Source of the DNA: Panacagrimonas sp965216845
GTDB taxonomy: Bacteria; Pseudomonadota; Gammaproteobacteria; Nevskiales; Nevskiaceae
DNA: 64,000 nt
Direction of reading: 5' to 3'
NCBI GenBank assembly: GCA_965216845.1
Contig: OZ244200.1
Location: 248,001-312,000 of the forward strand
Part shown: positions 34,670 to 44,212 of the stretch, piece by piece
Position numbering within the stretch: the first letter of the stretch is position 1
How the letters are laid out: every line of letters begins with the position of its first letter
Program-made: the position numbers and the translations under genes
The notes under the pieces: generated by a model
What the model was told of the DNA's origin: nothing
What the model saw: the letters and a program-made list of their open reading frames with translations, nothing else
Database searches by the model: none

Positions 34670-36232
34670 ATGCACATCACCCAATGGATTTTCCGCGCCG
34701 AACAGCAGTTCGCCAAGCGTGAAGCCCTGGAATTCGAGGACCGGCTGTACAACTGGGGACAGGCCGCCGACCGCGTCCGTCGCCTGGCCAGCGCGCTGAA
34801 CAGCCAGGGCTTGCAGCGCAATGATCCCATCGCGATTCTGGGCACCAACAGCAGTTTCTATTATGAGGCGATTTACGGCATCCCCTTGATGGGCGGCATC
34901 ATGGTGCCGATGAATATCCGCTGGGCGGTGCCGGAGCACGTGTACTCGCTGCAGGATTCCAACACCCAGGCGGTGCTGTTCGACAGCAGCTTTGAGAAAG
35001 TCGCGGAGCAGATCAAGGCCGAGGACACACCGGTCAAGCATTTCCTGTTCATGGGGCCGGCGGAACGCTGCCCGGCATGGGCGCAGCCGCTGGAAGCGCT
35101 GATGGAGCAAAGCCAACCCTTTGCACAAATGCTGCAAGCCGACCGCGGCGTCGCTGGTATTTTCTACACCGGCGGCACCACCGGATTCCCCAAGGGGGTG
35201 GTGCAGACGCATTCGGCGCTCTACGCCAGCAGCATCGCCATGGTGGCGGTTTCCGGCGCCGACGAAACCGCCGTCGGCCTGCACGCCGCGCCCATGTTCC
35301 ACATGGCGGATCTTGCCAGCAATTTTCTGTTCACCATTCTGGGCGCCAAACACGTTTTCATCCCCGCCTTTGAGCCCAAGCTGTTTCTGGACACCTGTCA
35401 GGCCAAGGGCATTACCGACGCGCTGCTGGTGCCGGCGATGATTCAGATGGCATTCGATCACCCCGAGTTTTCAGCGGAAAAACTCGCCTCGGTACAACGC
35501 ATGCTCTATGGCGGCTCGCCGATGTCGGAAGGTCTGGTGAGGCGTGTGCTGGAACTCATGCCGCATCTGCAGCTCTGCCAAGCCTATGGTCAGACCGAGC
35601 TGGCGCCCATCGCCACCCTGCTCGAACCCAAGGATCACGTCACCGAAGGCGAACGCGCGAAGTTGTTGCGTTCCGCCGGGCGCGCCTGCACCTCGGTACA
35701 ACTGCGCATTGAAGACGAGGACGGCAATGTCCTGCCCACCGGCGAAGTGGGCGAAGTCTGCGTTTCCGGCCCCAACGCCATGCTGGAATACCTCAACAAG
35801 CCCGAACAGACCGCCAAAGCCCTGGTCGACGGCTGGGTACATACCGGCGACGCCGGTTATCTAGACGAAGACGGTTATCTGTTTATTGTCGACCGCACCA
35901 AGGACATGATTGTCAGCGGCGGCGAGAACGTGTTCTCCTCGGAAGTGGAAAGCGCGGTTTCCACCCACCCCTCGGTGATGCAAGTCGCCGTCATCGGCAT
36001 TCCGGACGAGCAATGGGGCGAAGCCGTGCACGCCATCGTCATTCCCAAGCCGGGCGCCGAACGTGACGCCCAAGGCATTATCGATCACTGCCGCAGCAAG
36101 ATCGCCGGATACAAATGCCCCAAGAGCGTGGAGTTTCGTGACGAACCCATGCCGCTTTCCGGCGCCGGCAAGGTGCTCAAACGCGAACTGCGCAAACCAT
36201 ATTGGGAGGGCCGCGAACGCGCGGTGAACTAG
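34670..36232 (+). CDS. Acyl-CoA synthetase (AMP-binding), medium/long chain type
   Basis: A 520-residue ANL ligase: P-loop YTGGTTGFPKGVV (about 163-175), CQAYGQTELAPI (A5), GWVHTGDAGYLDEDGYLFIVDRTKDMIVSGGENVFSSEVE (in part) and the catalytic Lys near GAGKVLKRELR. This is the fatty-acid/malonyl/feruloyl-type group. GGAGGAG precedes the ATG at 34670. Its stop overlaps that of the convergent secreted-protein gene (36229-36232). Confidence 0.93.
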   Translation: MHITQWIFRAEQQFAKREALEFEDRLYNWGQAADRVRRLASALNSQGLQRNDPIAILGTNSSFYYEAIYGIPLMGGIMVPMNIRWAVPEHVYSLQDSNTQAVLFDSSFEKVAEQIKAEDTPVKHFLFMGPAERCPAWAQPLEALMEQSQPFAQMLQADRGVAGIFYTGGTTGFPKGVVQTHSALYASSIAMVAVSGADETAVGLHAAPMFHMADLASNFLFTILGAKHVFIPAFEPKLFLDTCQAKGITDALLVPAMIQMAFDHPEFSAEKLASVQRMLYGGSPMSEGLVRRVLELMPHLQLCQAYGQTELAPIATLLEPKDHVTEGERAKLLRSAGRACTSVQLRIEDEDGNVLPTGEVGEVCVSGPNAMLEYLNKPEQTAKALVDGWVHTGDAGYLDEDGYLFIVDRTKDMIVSGGENVFSSEVESAVSTHPSVMQVAVIGIPDEQWGEAVHAIVIPKPGAERDAQGIIDHCRSKIAGYKCPKSVEFRDEPMPLSGAGKVLKRELRKPYWEGRERAVN

Positions 36233-36972
36233 CGCCGGCCTGGCCTCCTGCGCAGCCACAGGCGCAGGATCGCCAACAGGCTCAGCCACAACAAGGTGCC
36301 CGCGCTGAGGTTTCCGCCACCACCGCCAGAGCCGCCGCTGTCAGGCATCGGGCCGGGAATGGTCGGCATCACGGCGCCAACCTCGCCAGCGTTGTTGGTC
36401 GGGGCGGCAAAAACGACGACGCCAAAGTCCGTAGCGCTGTCGTTACTGTCGTCCTGGTTTTCCAGCGTGCCGTTGGCGCCGGTGCTACGCGCATAGGGTG
36501 TATCCGGCATCAGTCCGTCAACCGGGCTGAAAGGATTGCCGCTGGGACTGGGGTTGACCGCATCGGCCATGTAGTTTCCCCAGGAAACGCAGTCGAAGGC
36601 GTCAAAACACACTTTTCCGCCGGCCGCCGGCAATACCGGCATCATCAATAAATCAGCGTCGATATTGAATCGCGCCTGCGCGGCGCTGCTGGCGATCAGA
36701 ATCTTGTCCTGATTGCTCGCGTTGGGCACCGCAGCGTTGAAAGTGAACGTGCCAAGGAGGCTGTCGGTGGCCCCGTACACGTTGACCGAATGCCCTTGCA
36801 GCTGATTCTGGCCGGCGCTGTACATCTGCAACACCACATACTGCGCTTCAGCGTCCGCAAGTGGGCCTTGATAGATCTCCACCACCTTGATCAGGTGCTG
36901 GGCCGCCTGCAATGGCGCGGACATCAGCATCAGCAGGCTGAGCACAATGAAGCGGGGCCTTTGACGTTTCAT
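36229..36972 (-). CDS. Secreted protein with a GlyGly-CTERM-like anchor
   Basis: A 247-residue protein with a signal peptide (cleaved after LQAAQ, about residue 23), a beta-rich domain of unknown family and a C-terminal tail: Gly-rich DSGGSGGGGG, a hydrophobic segment LSAGTLLWLSLLAILRLWL and a basic end RRRPGRR. This is the layout of GlyGly-CTERM proteins, processed by rhombosortase and sent across the envelope by type II secretion. Two close Cys (KVCFDAFDC) may form a disulfide. The start ATG at 36972 follows AGGACAGGAA. Confidence 0.78.
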   Translation of the reverse strand: MKRQRPRFIVLSLLMLMSAPLQAAQHLIKVVEIYQGPLADAEAQYVVLQMYSAGQNQLQGHSVNVYGATDSLLGTFTFNAAVPNASNQDKILIASSAAQARFNIDADLLMMPVLPAAGGKVCFDAFDCVSWGNYMADAVNPSPSGNPFSPVDGLMPDTPYARSTGANGTLENQDDSNDSATDFGVVVFAAPTNNAGEVGAVMPTIPGPMPDSGGSGGGGGNLSAGTLLWLSLLAILRLWLRRRPGRR

Positions 36973-37099
36973 TTCCTGTCCTTTGGGGGGCGCTGGCAGC
37001 GTACAGCGCCCGTTGAGAATGTAACGCCAGCCGACTTGATGCAAACCAGCACCGTCGCCGGCTGGCAACAATCTGCCGCCGGGCCGACCAGGCGCTCGA

Positions 37100-38665
37100 T
37101 CAAATGGCGCGTGTCGCGCCGGCCCAGAATTTGTCGCGAATATCTTTCTTGCGAACCTTGCCAACCGGGCTGCGCGGCAGAACGTCCCAGAACTCCACGG
37201 TCTTGGGCGCCTTGACGCTGCCAAGCTTTTCCTTGCACAGCGCAATCACCTGCTCCGGATCAAGGCTTTCGCCCGGCTTGAGTTCAATCACCGCCTTGAC
37301 CGCCTCGCCCCATTTTTCGTCCGGCACCCCAACGACCGCGCAATCCTGAACCGCCGGCAGGCTCCAGATGAGCTGCTCGATTTCGCTGGGATACACATTG
37401 AATCCGCCGGAAATAATCATGTCTTTCTTGCGATCGACGATGTGCACATAACCCTGGCCGTCGATGAAACCGATATCGCCGGTATGGTGCCACCCGAATG
37501 TGGACACCTCCTGTGTTGCGGCCTGGTTCTTGTAATAGCCAGGCATGACCAGATTGCCGCGCACCACGATTTCTCCGGCTTCTCCCTGTGGCATCAGCTT
37601 GCCGTCGTCATCCATGATCGCCACCGGCGTGAACAGCGACGGCCGGCCACAACTGGCCAGGCGCTCTTCCCACTGCGCCCGTTGTGCTTCGGAGTCACCT
37701 TCGGGCAGGTGATCTTTCGGCGGCAGCGCGGTGCACACCATCGGCGCTTCAGCCTGACCAAAGGTTTGCGCCATCACCGGGCCGAATATTTCCAGGCATT
37801 GCTTGAGTTTTTCCACCGACATGGGCGCAGCCGCATAAACAAAGGCGCGCAGCGAGGAATAGTCGTATTTTCGAACATCAGGGTGCGCCAGCAGCATGTA
37901 GATGGCGGTGGGTGGCAGGAACAAATGCGTCACCTTTTCCCGCTCGATCGCCTTCATCACTGCCACCGCATCAAAGCCCGGCAGGATGACCTGGGTGGCG
38001 CCGGCGGCCATCAACATCATGCCGACGCCACCAGCGGCATGGGTCATGGGCGCCACCACCAAGTGTGTGGGTGTTTCGCCAACCGGGAGTTCATGGAAGA
38101 AATTGGCGATCATGGTTTCCCAAACCAGATGCGTCCACAAAACACCTTTGGGCCGACCGGTGGTGCCGCCGGAACTGAAAATGGAGGCGATGGCTTGGCG
38201 GCTGACACGGATATCCGGGTCGCGATCCGCCGCGCCCTGCGTGAATTGCGCCAGCGATGGACTTTGCGCCCCTTCCTGATCGATGCAAATGGTTTTCCGA
38301 ATCTTGGGACATTGCTCGGCAAACGTGGTCAGATTGGCCTCGAACTGGCTGTGATAGAACAGCACCTCCACATCGCAGTTGTCCAGAATGTAGGCGTTGT
38401 CCGCCACCGAGTTGCGTGCATTCACCGGCACCCAGGCGCCGACAGCGCGCAGAATACCCAATACGCATTCAAAGGCCGCGCCGCAATTGGGGCTGTAAAC
38501 CGCCGCCTTGGTTTCCGGATCGAATTTCTCCGCCAGCAGGGCGTTGGCGATTTCGCAGGAGCGTCGCTGCACTTGGGCGAAGCTGCGGTTGCCACTGGCA
38601 TCCTTCAAGCAGACGCGTTGCGGATAGCGGTTTGCACCGCGGTCAAAAAAGTCGATGATGCGCAT
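37100..38665 (-). CDS. Acyl-CoA synthetase (AMP-binding)
   Basis: A 521-residue ANL ligase, the third in the window. P-loop FSSGGTTGRPKGVLWTH (about 163-179), AQTFGQAEAPMVC (A5), GWHHTGDIGFIDGQGYVHIVDRKKDMIISGGFNVYPSEIE (in part) and the C-terminal RSPVGKVRKKD with the catalytic Lys. It differs clearly from the 34.7 kb ligase. The ATG at 38665 has GAGGA upstream; the frame extends to 38740 without a better start. The substrate is unknown. Confidence 0.92.
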   Translation of the reverse strand: MRIIDFFDRGANRYPQRVCLKDASGNRSFAQVQRRSCEIANALLAEKFDPETKAAVYSPNCGAAFECVLGILRAVGAWVPVNARNSVADNAYILDNCDVEVLFYHSQFEANLTTFAEQCPKIRKTICIDQEGAQSPSLAQFTQGAADRDPDIRVSRQAIASIFSSGGTTGRPKGVLWTHLVWETMIANFFHELPVGETPTHLVVAPMTHAAGGVGMMLMAAGATQVILPGFDAVAVMKAIEREKVTHLFLPPTAIYMLLAHPDVRKYDYSSLRAFVYAAAPMSVEKLKQCLEIFGPVMAQTFGQAEAPMVCTALPPKDHLPEGDSEAQRAQWEERLASCGRPSLFTPVAIMDDDGKLMPQGEAGEIVVRGNLVMPGYYKNQAATQEVSTFGWHHTGDIGFIDGQGYVHIVDRKKDMIISGGFNVYPSEIEQLIWSLPAVQDCAVVGVPDEKWGEAVKAVIELKPGESLDPEQVIALCKEKLGSVKAPKTVEFWDVLPRSPVGKVRKKDIRDKFWAGATRAI

Positions 38666-38818
38666 GGACGGTCCTCTGTTGGAATCGGCAATATTGTGCA
38701 CTTCTGCCCCCGGCATGAATTGGGCTTGCTCGCTATTCACCGGCGACCGGCCGCCGTGCCAGGGAGCGGGCGGCCAGAGCCGCTATGCTTGGCGCTGGCC
38801 CAGGTTGGAGATGCCCAG

Positions 38819-39298
38819 ATGCGCCTGCGCAAGGTTCTGATCGCTTCCGCGCTGTTGCTGATGCTGTGCGTGGCCGGCGGCATGCTGTTTCTGAACTCGC
38901 TCGGCATTTTTTCCAGCACGCCGGTGTATTCCACCAACCAGGGCGCAATCCGCGGCTATGACACGGTTGCCTACTTCGAACTGGGAGCGGCTCGGCGCGG
39001 AGACCGCGCCATCTCTCACGAATGGAACGGCGCGGATTGGTATTTCAGCAGCCAGGCGCATCGCGCGCTGTTTATCGCCAACCCGGAAAAATACGCGCCG
39101 CAGTTCGGTGGTTATTGCGCCTATGCGGTCAGCCAGAACTACACTGCCAATTCCGACCCGCAGGTCTGGGAAATCGTGGATCAAAAGCTTTATCTGAATT
39201 TTGACGCGGACGTGGCCGAACAGTGGCGCGCAGACCAATCCGAGCGTATTGCGGCCGCACAACAGAACTGGCCCAAGATTCTGCGAGCTCGCCAGTAA
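38819..39298 (+). CDS. YHS domain-containing membrane-anchored protein
   Basis: A 159-residue protein with an N-terminal span (about 7-27) and a periplasmic YHS-type domain: VYSTNQGAIRGYDTVAYFE (in part), HEWNGADWYFSSQAHRALFIANPEKYAPQFGGYCAYAVSQN (in part). The Y-C-A-Y-A form is common in this family of possible metal-binding proteins. GGAG lies eight bases before the ATG at 38819. It is followed 30 bases later by the serine hydrolase gene. Confidence 0.85.
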   Translation: MRLRKVLIASALLLMLCVAGGMLFLNSLGIFSSTPVYSTNQGAIRGYDTVAYFELGAARRGDRAISHEWNGADWYFSSQAHRALFIANPEKYAPQFGGYCAYAVSQNYTANSDPQVWEIVDQKLYLNFDADVAEQWRADQSERIAAAQQNWPKILRARQ

Positions 39299-39328
39299 TC
39301 GAGCTTGACATTCCAAGGAGGAGAACAA

Positions 39329-40552
39329 ATGAAACTTCCATTATTCGAATCACAACTCGATCAGGCGCTGGCGTCTGGCCAAATCGCCGGCGCGATACTG
39401 CTGGCGGCGGATGACAACGGGGTGATTTATCAAAACCCCGCCGGCCGGCGGGGCATTGATCAAGACGCCCCGATGGATCTGGACACGGTGGTCTGGTATG
39501 CCTCCATGACCAAGGCGGTGACTGCGGCCTGCGCCATGCAATTGGTCGAACAGGGAAAGCTGTCGCTGGATGCGCCCGCCGCCAAAGTGCTGCCGGAATT
39601 GGACGGCATACAGGTGATGGAAGGCTTCGACGCCGAGGGCAAAGCCCGTCTGCGCCCACCCAAAAGCCAACCCACGCTGCGCCAACTGCTCACCCACAGC
39701 AGCGGCCTGGCCTATGAAATCTGGAACGTCGATGCCGGCAGGGAACTGGAACAGCGCGGGGTGCCGAACATTCTCAGCGGCACGCGCGCTACTTTTGAAC
39801 GTCCGTTGCAAGCCGACCCCGGCGAACGTTGGGAATACGACGTGGGCATCGACTTTGCCGGCCGCATGGTCGAAGAGGTCAGCGGCATGCGGCTGGGCGA
39901 ATACATGAAAGCGAACCTGTTCGCCCCCTTGGGAATGACCGAGGCGGGCTTTACCCCCCGGCCGGACCAGACCACCCGAATGGCAACCGTGCATGCGCGC
40001 AACGCTGACCTCAGCTTATCGCCATATCCGTTTGAACTGCCGCAACCACCGGAAGTGGAAATGGGTGGCCACGGCCTGTTTGGCACCGCCAGCGATTATC
40101 TGCGCTTTCAACGCATGATTCTGGGCGGCGGGCAACTGCAAGGTGCCCGCGTTCTGCAATCGGAAACGGTCGCGCAGATGTCGCAGAATCAAATGGGCGA
40201 TTGCAGCGTCAAGGCCATGCCGGCCGCCCTGCCGTACTCACATGCCGTTGACATGTATCCCGGCATTGATTGCAAATGGGGGCTGAGCTTCATGATCAAT
40301 ACCGCGCAAACGCCGCAAGGCCGTTCCGCCGGCAGCCTGGCCTGGGCCGGCCTGGCCAACAGTTATTACTGGATTGATGCCAAAAAACAGGTCTGCGGAT
40401 TATTCGTCACCCAGATTCTGCCGTTTTATGATCCGGTGGTGGTGCCGCTGCTGGGGACGTTTGAAACCGAGATTTATCAGAGCCTGGGCAAAGAGCGGAG
40501 CTATTTTTCGTCCGCATCAAAGCTCAGCAGCTCCGCGCCCTCTTCCACCTGA
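39329..40552 (+). CDS. Class C beta-lactamase-related serine hydrolase
   Basis: A 407-residue esterase/beta-lactamase-fold protein with the nucleophile motif S59-M-T-K62, a Tyr in the ERWEYDVGIDFAG segment (near 172) that matches the family Y-x-N/Y-S-x position, and a C-terminal WGLSFMIN strand. No signal peptide, so it is cytoplasmic like EstB-type esterases. AAGGAGGAG precedes the ATG at 39329. The last 17 residues (SYFSSASKLSSSAPSST) are read over the antisense of the carboxylase gene end, a 52-base tail-to-tail overlap. Confidence 0.9.
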   Translation: MKLPLFESQLDQALASGQIAGAILLAADDNGVIYQNPAGRRGIDQDAPMDLDTVVWYASMTKAVTAACAMQLVEQGKLSLDAPAAKVLPELDGIQVMEGFDAEGKARLRPPKSQPTLRQLLTHSSGLAYEIWNVDAGRELEQRGVPNILSGTRATFERPLQADPGERWEYDVGIDFAGRMVEEVSGMRLGEYMKANLFAPLGMTEAGFTPRPDQTTRMATVHARNADLSLSPYPFELPQPPEVEMGGHGLFGTASDYLRFQRMILGGGQLQGARVLQSETVAQMSQNQMGDCSVKAMPAALPYSHAVDMYPGIDCKWGLSFMINTAQTPQGRSAGSLAWAGLANSYYWIDAKKQVCGLFVTQILPFYDPVVVPLLGTFETEIYQSLGKERSYFSSASKLSSSAPSST

Positions 40553-42486
40553 TCGCCGACCGCGAAATAGAACTCGGAAACCTTGCCGGCGTTGGGGGCG
40601 CACAGACTGTGCTCCATTTTCATCGCCTCCATCACCATCAAGGCTGTGCCCTTTTCCACCGCATCGCCGGGCGCGACGTTGATGGCAATGATTTTTCCGG
40701 ACATGGGCGCGGAGAAACCACCGTGTTCGTCGGCGTCCTCGCCTGCGTGCAACAGCGGATCGTTCAAACCCAGCACAAAGGACTCACCCGCATAGAAAAC
40801 ATGCAGGTTTTCCTGGTGGGCAATTACGCTGCCGCAGATGCGGCTTTCACCCCAGCGCAACCAGATGCGCTCACCATCAAGCTCGGCATCGAGCGTTTGC
40901 TCATTGACGGCCAACTGGCCATCGGCCTTGTAACGCACACAAATATCTTTGCCTTGACCTTCAACGGTGAATTCGAACGTTCGCCTCAGCTCTGTGTTGA
41001 CACGCCATCCGTCGGCGATGGACCAGGGGTCATTCGCAAGCTGTGACTGCGCGCGCGCCTGCGCCGCATCACGTTCCACCAGATAAGCAGCGGCCAGGGC
41101 AAAGACGGCGTCCGGCGCATCTTCGGATGCGTTGACAAGCCGCGCCTGTTCGCGTTCGATCATGCCGGTATCGACCTGCCCGTCACGAAATGCCGGCGCG
41201 TCGATCAAGCGACTCAGGAAGGAAATGTTATTTCCCACACCAACGACTTGATATTCACCCAGCGCCGACAGCATCTGCCGGATCGCTTCGTCCCGATCCT
41301 GCCCCCAGACGATGAGCTTGGCCAGCATGGGATCGTAGTGCGGGCTGATTTCATCGCCTTGCTCGACGCCGGTGTCCACACGAATCGCTGCTGATTCGGC
41401 CGGAGGTTGCAGGTGCACCAGGCGCCCCACGCTGGGCAAGAACCCCTTGTGCGGCTCCTCGGCATAGACGCGGACTTCGATGGAATGTCCGTTGATGGGG
41501 ATTTGTTCCTGCCGCAGCGGCAAGGCTTGCCCGGCCGCGACCCGAATCTGCCATTCCACCAGGTCCAGCCCGGTAATCATTTCCGTTACCGGATGCTCGA
41601 CCTGAAGCCGGGTGTTCATCTCCATGAAATAGAACGAATCACCTGCTTCGGGCGCAATGAACTCCACCGTGCCGGCCCCCACATACGACACCGCGCGCGC
41701 CGCCTCGCAAGCCGCCCTGGCCATGGCGGTGCGGCGTTCATTGCTCATTCCGGGCGCCGGCGCCTCCTCCACTACTTTTTGATGGCGGCGCTGGGCCGAG
41801 CAATCCCGTTCGTGCAGACTGACGACGTCGCCCTGTTGATCGGCGAACACCTGCACCTCGATATGTCGTGGCCTTTGCAGATATTTTTCGATCAGCACCC
41901 TGTCATCACCAAAGCTTGCCCGCGCCTCGCGCTGACAGGAGGTCAGGGCGTCCTGAAATGACGCCGCGTTTTCAACCACCCGCATCCCTTTGCCACCACC
42001 ACCGGCCGATGCCTTGATCAGCACCGGGTAACCGATCTCATCGGCCTGCTGCTGCAGAAAACCGGGCGTCTGATCATCGCCGTGATAACCCGGCACCAAA
42101 GGCACGCCCGCTTGCTGCATCAGCGCCTTGGCGGCGGACTTGGAACCCATGGCGCGGATGGCTTCCACCGGCGGGCCGATAAAGCGGATCCCGGCTTTGT
42201 CGCAAGCCAGCGCAAACTGTTCGTTTTCCGACAAAAAACCATAGCCGGGATGAATCGCCTGCGCACCCGTGGCGCGCGCCGCCTCGATGATCGCCTCGAT
42301 CCGAAGATAACTTTCCTTGGACGCAGCCGGCCCCACGCAAACCGCCTGGTCCGCAAGACGCACGTGGCGCGCCTTGGCGTCGGCCTGGGAATAGACCGCG
42401 ACCGTGGAAATACCCATGCGGCGACAGGTCTTGATCACACGGCAGGCGATTTCACCACGGTTGGCAATCAGAATTTTGCTAAACAT
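40501..42486 (-). CDS. liuD: Methylcrotonyl-CoA carboxylase biotin-containing (alpha) subunit
   Basis: A 661-residue protein with a biotin carboxylase N-terminal half (MFSKILIANRGEIACRVIKTC in part, ATP-grasp loop KASAGGGGKGMR, EMNTRLQVEHPVTE) and a C-terminal biotinyl domain with the acceptor Lys in VMEAMKMEH (about 628). With the beta subunit upstream it carboxylates 3-methylcrotonyl-CoA in leucine breakdown. Start ATG at 42486 after AGGGAACC; the frame to 42525 is not needed. The start is 45 bases from the liuB stop. Confidence 0.92.
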   Translation of the reverse strand: MFSKILIANRGEIACRVIKTCRRMGISTVAVYSQADAKARHVRLADQAVCVGPAASKESYLRIEAIIEAARATGAQAIHPGYGFLSENEQFALACDKAGIRFIGPPVEAIRAMGSKSAAKALMQQAGVPLVPGYHGDDQTPGFLQQQADEIGYPVLIKASAGGGGKGMRVVENAASFQDALTSCQREARASFGDDRVLIEKYLQRPRHIEVQVFADQQGDVVSLHERDCSAQRRHQKVVEEAPAPGMSNERRTAMARAACEAARAVSYVGAGTVEFIAPEAGDSFYFMEMNTRLQVEHPVTEMITGLDLVEWQIRVAAGQALPLRQEQIPINGHSIEVRVYAEEPHKGFLPSVGRLVHLQPPAESAAIRVDTGVEQGDEISPHYDPMLAKLIVWGQDRDEAIRQMLSALGEYQVVGVGNNISFLSRLIDAPAFRDGQVDTGMIEREQARLVNASEDAPDAVFALAAAYLVERDAAQARAQSQLANDPWSIADGWRVNTELRRTFEFTVEGQGKDICVRYKADGQLAVNEQTLDAELDGERIWLRWGESRICGSVIAHQENLHVFYAGESFVLGLNDPLLHAGEDADEHGGFSAPMSGKIIAINVAPGDAVEKGTALMVMEAMKMEHSLCAPNAGKVSEFYFAVGDQVEEGAELLSFDADEK

Positions 42487-42531
42487 TATGGTTCCCTGAT
42501 TAAGCATTGGGTTTGGACAAGACAAACCGCT

Positions 42532-44139
42532 TCACATGCGGAAGACGCCAAACCTGGTTTCCTCGATGGGCGCGTTCATGGCCGCGGATAATCCCAACCC
42601 CATCACCCGGCGGGATTGCACGGGGTCCACAATGCCGTCATCCCAGATGCGGGCGGTCGCGTAATAGGGGTGCGATTGATGCTCGAACTGTTGCAGCGTT
42701 GGCGCCATGAACGCGTTTTCTTCTTCCACGCTCCATTGGCCGCCGCGCGCTTCAATGCCGTCACGCTTGACGGTGGCCAGCACCCGCGCCGCCTGCTCGC
42801 CGCCCATCACCGACAGCCGCGCATTCGGCCACAGCCACATGAATCTGGGGCTGTAGGCGCGGCCACACATGGCGTAATTGCCGGCGCCGAAGGAGCCGCC
42901 AATAATCATGGTGAACTTGGGAACCTTGACCGTTGATACCGCGGTCACCAGCTTGGCGCCGTTGCGGGCAATGCCTTCGTTTTCGTATTTTCTGCCCACC
43001 ATGAAGCCGTTGATGTTCTGCAGGAACAGCAGCGGAATCTGGCGCTGTCCGCACAGTTCAATGAAGTGCGCGCCTTTTTGCGCGGACTCCGAATACAAAA
43101 TACCGTTGTTGGCAACAATACCCAGCGGGCATCCATGAAGGTGCGCGAATCCGGTCACCAAGGTGGTGCCGTAGCGGCTCTTGAACTCATCCAGACGGCT
43201 GCCGTCCACCATGCGCGCGATAATTTCGCGAACGTCATACGGCTTTCGGGTATCCGCCGGAATCACGCCGTATATTTCTTCCGGATCGTAGGCCGGCGGC
43301 TCGGGCGACTGCATCGCCACACTCGGCGATTTGTTGATATTCAGATGCGAAACGATGTTGCGCATGATGGCCAATGCATGATGATCGTTTTCCGCGAAAT
43401 GGTCCGCCACCCCGGAAATTCGGGTATGCACATCGGCGCCGCCCAGGTCTTCCGGGCTGACCACCTCGCCGGTTGCGGCTTTCACCAGCGGCGGGCCACC
43501 CAAAAAGATGGTGCCCTGTTGTTTGACGATCACCGCCTCGTCTGACATGGCGGGCATATAAGCACCGCCAGCGGTGCAAGAGCCCATCACGCAGGCAATT
43601 TGCGGAATCCCCGCAGCGGAGAGATTGGCCTGGTTATAGAAAATGCGACCGAAGTGGTCACGGTCGGGCCAGACTTCATCCTGCAGCGGCAGAAAGGCGC
43701 CGCCGGAGTCCACCAGGTAAATACAGGGCAGACGATTCTCCAGCGCGATTTCCTGCGCCCGCACATGCTTTTTGACGGTGACCGGATAATAGGTTCCACC
43801 CTTGACGGTGGCGTCGTTGGCGACGATGACACATTCGGTGCCACTGACCCGTCCAATACCGGTAATGACGCCGGCGCAGGGCACGCCGTTGTCATACATG
43901 TCGTTTGCGGCCAGCGGCGACAGCTCCAGAAAGGGGCTGCCGGGGTCGAGCAACAAGTCCACGCGTTCGCGCACCAGCAGCTTGCCCCGCGCCTGGTGTT
44001 TTTCGCGCGCACCGGGTGTGCCACCAGCGGAAATGGCCTGCGCCTTGTCCCGTAGATCGCTGACCACGTTCTTCATCAAGGCCTGGTTGGCCTGAAATTC
44101 CGGCGAACGCGTATTGAGTTTGGATTGAATGATGGACAC
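42532..44139 (-). CDS. liuB: Methylcrotonyl-CoA carboxylase carboxyltransferase (beta) subunit
   Basis: A 535-residue carboxyltransferase: RGKLLVRERVDLLLDPGSPFLELS (in part), GVPCAGVITGIGRVSG, GSCTAGGAYMPAMSDE, GSFGAGNYAMCGRAYSPRFMW (in part) and WSVEEENAF. These are diagnostic of MCCC2/LiuB rather than propionyl-CoA carboxylase. Start GTG at 44139 with GAGG upstream. In liu operons liuC (methylglutaconyl-CoA hydratase) often sits between liuB and liuD; here it is absent. Confidence 0.93.
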   Translation of the reverse strand: MSIIQSKLNTRSPEFQANQALMKNVVSDLRDKAQAISAGGTPGAREKHQARGKLLVRERVDLLLDPGSPFLELSPLAANDMYDNGVPCAGVITGIGRVSGTECVIVANDATVKGGTYYPVTVKKHVRAQEIALENRLPCIYLVDSGGAFLPLQDEVWPDRDHFGRIFYNQANLSAAGIPQIACVMGSCTAGGAYMPAMSDEAVIVKQQGTIFLGGPPLVKAATGEVVSPEDLGGADVHTRISGVADHFAENDHHALAIMRNIVSHLNINKSPSVAMQSPEPPAYDPEEIYGVIPADTRKPYDVREIIARMVDGSRLDEFKSRYGTTLVTGFAHLHGCPLGIVANNGILYSESAQKGAHFIELCGQRQIPLLFLQNINGFMVGRKYENEGIARNGAKLVTAVSTVKVPKFTMIIGGSFGAGNYAMCGRAYSPRFMWLWPNARLSVMGGEQAARVLATVKRDGIEARGGQWSVEEENAFMAPTLQQFEHQSHPYYATARIWDDGIVDPVQSRRVMGLGLSAAMNAPIEETRFGVFRM

Positions 44140-44212
44140 GGTTCGGGCCTCTTGATTCGGCGTCGGTGAAGTCAGTGGATTGGTGAAGTTCGCAAAAGAA
44201 TCAACATGCGGC

